From: Xenoacremonium recifei
Lineage: Eukaryota; Ascomycota; Sordariomycetes; Hypocreales; Nectriaceae
Assembly: GCA_012184525.1 (NCBI GenBank)
Contig: WOFQ01000155.1
Span: 1-21,736 of the forward strand
Direction of reading: 5' to 3'
Length of the DNA stretch: 21,736 nucleotides
Shown here: piece by piece, positions 19,712 through 21,736 of the stretch
Layout of the letters: each line of letters opens with the position of its first letter
How positions within the stretch are numbered: position 1 is the first letter of the stretch
The notes under the pieces: model-generated
What the model was told of the DNA's origin: nothing
What the model saw: the letters and a program-made list of their open reading frames with translations, nothing else
Database searches by the model: none
Translations under genes and position numbers: made by a program

Positions 19712-21268
19712 ATGGCCTCAGTGCCAGTCGCCGACCCCTTCGACACGGGTCCTGACACTCCGACGCATCTGTCAAGACTCGCCAGAGCTCAGCTGCTCAA
19801 TAGAGCTGAACTTGACCTCCTCGAGGATGTCGTGAGGACGCCACCGCAGGCGAGGATGCACTCAGGATGTCCTGAGCTGCCGGAAGTACCACGTCAAGAC
19901 AACCCAGGGACTGGCCGCGAAAACAGCGTGCCGAGCAGCGACATCTTCATCATAGGAGACTCCCGGCCCGTCATCAAGACCTCGACTGAGGCCAATGGCA
20001 TAATCTCCAACAGCAAACATGCACACAACCAGAGATCCCTCGCTCTCCGAGCCCTCTGCACCGCTTTCGACAACACGGCAGCACAGTTCTCAGACGGCGC
20101 CGCCCTTCACTACATCCAGGCCCTCTCCAAGGAATTTATGATCATCGGCGAAGCCCTCCTCAATGGAACAACTCGCCGCCCTAGGAATTCGGCTATCACC
20201 TCCTATGCAGACAAACTCCGGCTGAACCTCCCTCATGGCGATATCCTCGACCCCAACACCGCACCTAACGCCAATGCGCGGCAACAACAAACAAACCGCA
20301 CGCAATTTCCCCCTGCCCGGGTTGCCAAGCGCAACGAGGACAAGCGAATTTTCCTTCGCCTCCACCCCGGATCTCCTTCCAGGGACAAGGACCCTATAGC
20401 AATCCGTGCTTCAGTTATCAACCTTTTAGGACTAACCCTCGCCGACATCCCTAAAGTAACACCAGTCAAAACTGGCTGGGCCCTCACAGCTGCCAACGAT
20501 ATTATCCGCAAGAAGATCCTCGATGCAGAAGACAAATTAATCTCTGACCTCGGCATTAATGGAGTTGAACAGGCAGAGAAATGGTTCCACTTTGTCGTTA
20601 AGGATGTCCCCAGAATCACAACTGACTATCAAGGCAATCCGCTTAGTCTCTTCGAGCTAACCTCAGAGGAAACCCAAGCCCAGACAGGAATCAAACCGGT
20701 CAGCGTTCGATACAGCAGACATGATGATCCCTCCACTCCCACTGCCACCCTGATAGTCTCCCTCAAAGAACTCCCAAGAAAGCGGTTCAGATTATTCGGC
20801 ACAAGCATGACAGCAAGACTTATCACCAAGATCAACCCGCCAAGGCAATGCCAGTCCTGCTGGGACTACCATGCAACTAGGAACTGTGAAAGAGAGGCTA
20901 AATGCGCACTCTGCGGACAGAAGAGGCATGAGGGCCCCTGCAACCACCCAATTCAATGTACTAACTGCCTGGGTGAACACCCCGCAACCGACATCATCTG
21001 CCCAGCGAGGCCAGTTAGGAAATTCGGCGCCTTCGCCCGCCTCACGCGAGCTGAAAGGGACGCCATTCGAAGGAACAATGCAGCAATATTCCGCAGGAAG
21101 CACCCGCAACCTGCCGAACACTCCTCCCCAATACCAGTCCCCTCCTCGCCCTGCCCAGCCCCTGGAGCAATAACGAGCATCCCTCAACCCCTCCCAACAT
21201 CGGAGACAAACCCCCAAGCTTCACCCAAGAAGCGCCGTCACCTCTCCATCCCGGAGCCCCATGAGTAG
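19712..21268 (+). CDS. LINE ORF1 (gag-like nucleic-acid-binding protein with three zinc knuckles)
   Basis: An intact 518-residue ORF. The N-terminal third is polar and low-complexity; a helical middle (about residues 110-160) is followed by a region (about 210-370) where fungal and plant LINE gag proteins place their RNA-binding fold. A cysteine-rich block starting at Cys380 holds three zinc knuckles: C-x2-C-x3-H-x4-C (CQSCWDYHATRNC), C-x2-C-x4-H-x3-C (CALCGQKRHEGPC) and C-x2-C-x3-H-x6-C (CTNCLGEHPATDIIC). The C-terminal tail is rich in Pro, Ser and basic residues and ends KKRRHLSIPEPHE. The protein is expected to coat the element's RNA in a ribonucleoprotein. Its stop codon overlaps the ORF2 start. 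No stops or frameshifts are present, in contrast to ORF2. Confidence 0.88.
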   Translation: MASVPVADPFDTGPDTPTHLSRLARAQLLNRAELDLLEDVVRTPPQARMHSGCPELPEVPRQDNPGTGRENSVPSSDIFIIGDSRPVIKTSTEANGIISNSKHAHNQRSLALRALCTAFDNTAAQFSDGAALHYIQALSKEFMIIGEALLNGTTRRPRNSAITSYADKLRLNLPHGDILDPNTAPNANARQQQTNRTQFPPARVAKRNEDKRIFLRLHPGSPSRDKDPIAIRASVINLLGLTLADIPKVTPVKTGWALTAANDIIRKKILDAEDKLISDLGINGVEQAEKWFHFVVKDVPRITTDYQGNPLSLFELTSEETQAQTGIKPVSVRYSRHDDPSTPTATLIVSLKELPRKRFRLFGTSMTARLITKINPPRQCQSCWDYHATRNCEREAKCALCGQKRHEGPCNHPIQCTNCLGEHPATDIICPARPVRKFGAFARLTRAERDAIRRNNAAIFRRKHPQPAEHSSPIPVPSSPCPAPGAITSIPQPLPTSETNPQASPKKRRHLSIPEPHE

Positions 21269-21736
21269 AGGATCTCAACCTCTTAAACAACAAAAAAGGG
21301 GCACACCGCCCCCTCGTAGACAGATCAAAGTCTTCTAAGCTAATGTGGGCAAAGGTTCAGCGGCCCATGATACTGCTCTCGCTCTAGCTGACCGTAGCGG
21401 CTTCGATATTGTTATGATCCAAGAACCCTGGACCTCAATCAAGGACAGTAGATGCCTCACGAAAACGCATACTGCCTATGACACTTTCTCACCAGTCAGT
21501 CAGTGGACTGACAATTCAACCCGGCCGAGAGTCATGACATACCTCACTCGACGCGGGCACCTCTACGGCGACCAACTCTCTCCCTTCCACTCACGAGATA
21601 TGCTCTGGCTTCGCGTGGCAGGACTCACTTTCTTGAATATTTACCGCAGACCCGGAGACGCAGACATCTTTCCTATCCTCCAGCAATGGCCGATCCCTCA
21701 GAACTGCCTGGTCGCCGGGGACTTCAACGCCCAACA
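21261..21736 (+). pseudogene. LINE ORF2 start (endonuclease domain), interrupted by TAA, incomplete at window edge
   Basis: ORF2 begins at ATG 21261, eight bases before the end of ORF1 (overlap ATGAGTAG), in a different frame. After 25 codons, rich in Gln, Lys, Arg and Pro, it meets TAA at 21336-21338. The frame is then open to the window edge, with ANVGKGSAAHDTALALA, IVMIQEPW, WLRVAGLTFLNIYRRPGD and VAGDFNAQ. These are the conserved strands of the LINE apurinic-like endonuclease, with the catalytic Glu in QEPW and Asp/Asn in GDFN. The position of the TAA corresponds to the Gln of the LQAN(V/I) motif at the start of the domain, so a CAA-to-TAA change is the simplest explanation. An initiation downstream of the stop would lose the first strand. 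Confidence 0.8.

Larger units (their letters stand above)
19590..21736 (+). mobile_element. Tad1-like non-LTR retrotransposon (LINE), 5' part, running off the right edge
   Basis: The element comprises a short C-rich leader, a gag-like ORF1 (19712-21268) and the start of ORF2 (21261 onward) with an endonuclease/exonuclease/phosphatase domain. Its composition is visibly C-rich compared with the AT-rich flank to its left. The 5' end near 19590 is estimated from the composition shift only; no target-site duplication could be tested because the 3' end is outside the window. The intact ORF1 suggests a fairly recent insertion. Confidence 0.8.

Noticed and set aside
1..21736. tRNA, rRNA genes and CRISPR arrays
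   Set aside because: No cloverleaf with conserved A/B boxes, rRNA-like sequence or regularly spaced direct repeats were seen on either strand by eye.

Overview
The window looks like nuclear DNA of a filamentous ascomycete (Pezizomycotina). Its genes are interrupted by short introns (about 48-63 nt) with GT..AG ends, several with CTAAC/CTGAC-type branch sites. It has two Zn2Cys6 regulators, a GT71 mannosyltransferase, a decayed HET-domain gene and Tad1-like LINE sequence. I cannot fix the genus; Eurotiales-like is a guess.

Layout. The left edge (1-192, minus) is the 5'-truncated remnant of a LINE reverse-transcriptase ORF. A single-exon Golgi-type mannosyltransferase (GT71/MNN2 family) follows at 972-2468. 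Positions 2469-5450 form a graveyard: a HET-domain pseudogene (minus, about 3180-3960) and the 3' end of an MFS sugar-transporter gene (plus, about 4600-4966). From 5451 to 18784 lies a compact block of seven genes in strict strand alternation: SDR oxidoreductase (-), cytosolic polysaccharide-deacetylase-superfamily amide/imide hydrolase (+), Zn2Cys6 factor 1 (-), CYP504-like P450 (+), acyl-CoA:6-APA acyltransferase-like Ntn hydrolase (-), MFS transporter (+), Zn2Cys6 factor 2 (-). The right end (about 19590-21736, plus) is a C-rich LINE with an intact gag-like ORF1 and the start of ORF2 (endonuclease), which carries an in-frame TAA.

How the block may work (inference). A transporter, two intracellular C-N hydrolases/acyltransferases (penDE/aatB-like and cyclic-imide-hydrolase-like), a P450 most like phenylacetate hydroxylases, an SDR and two pathway-type regulators suggest a cluster that takes up and dismantles, or exports and modifies, an N-acyl or imide compound, possibly arylacetyl-linked. 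There is no NRPS, PKS or isopenicillin N synthase here, so this is not a penicillin cluster. The three head-to-head intergenic regions contain more HGATAR (AreA-type) sites than expected by chance on a rough count, which would fit nitrogen-regulated catabolism. The SDR appears damaged by a frameshift, so the cluster may be starting to decay in this strain.

Multi-exon models were built by hand from splice consensus, frame and family continuity. All the modelled exons join in frame, except for the SDR, but none is backed by transcript data.
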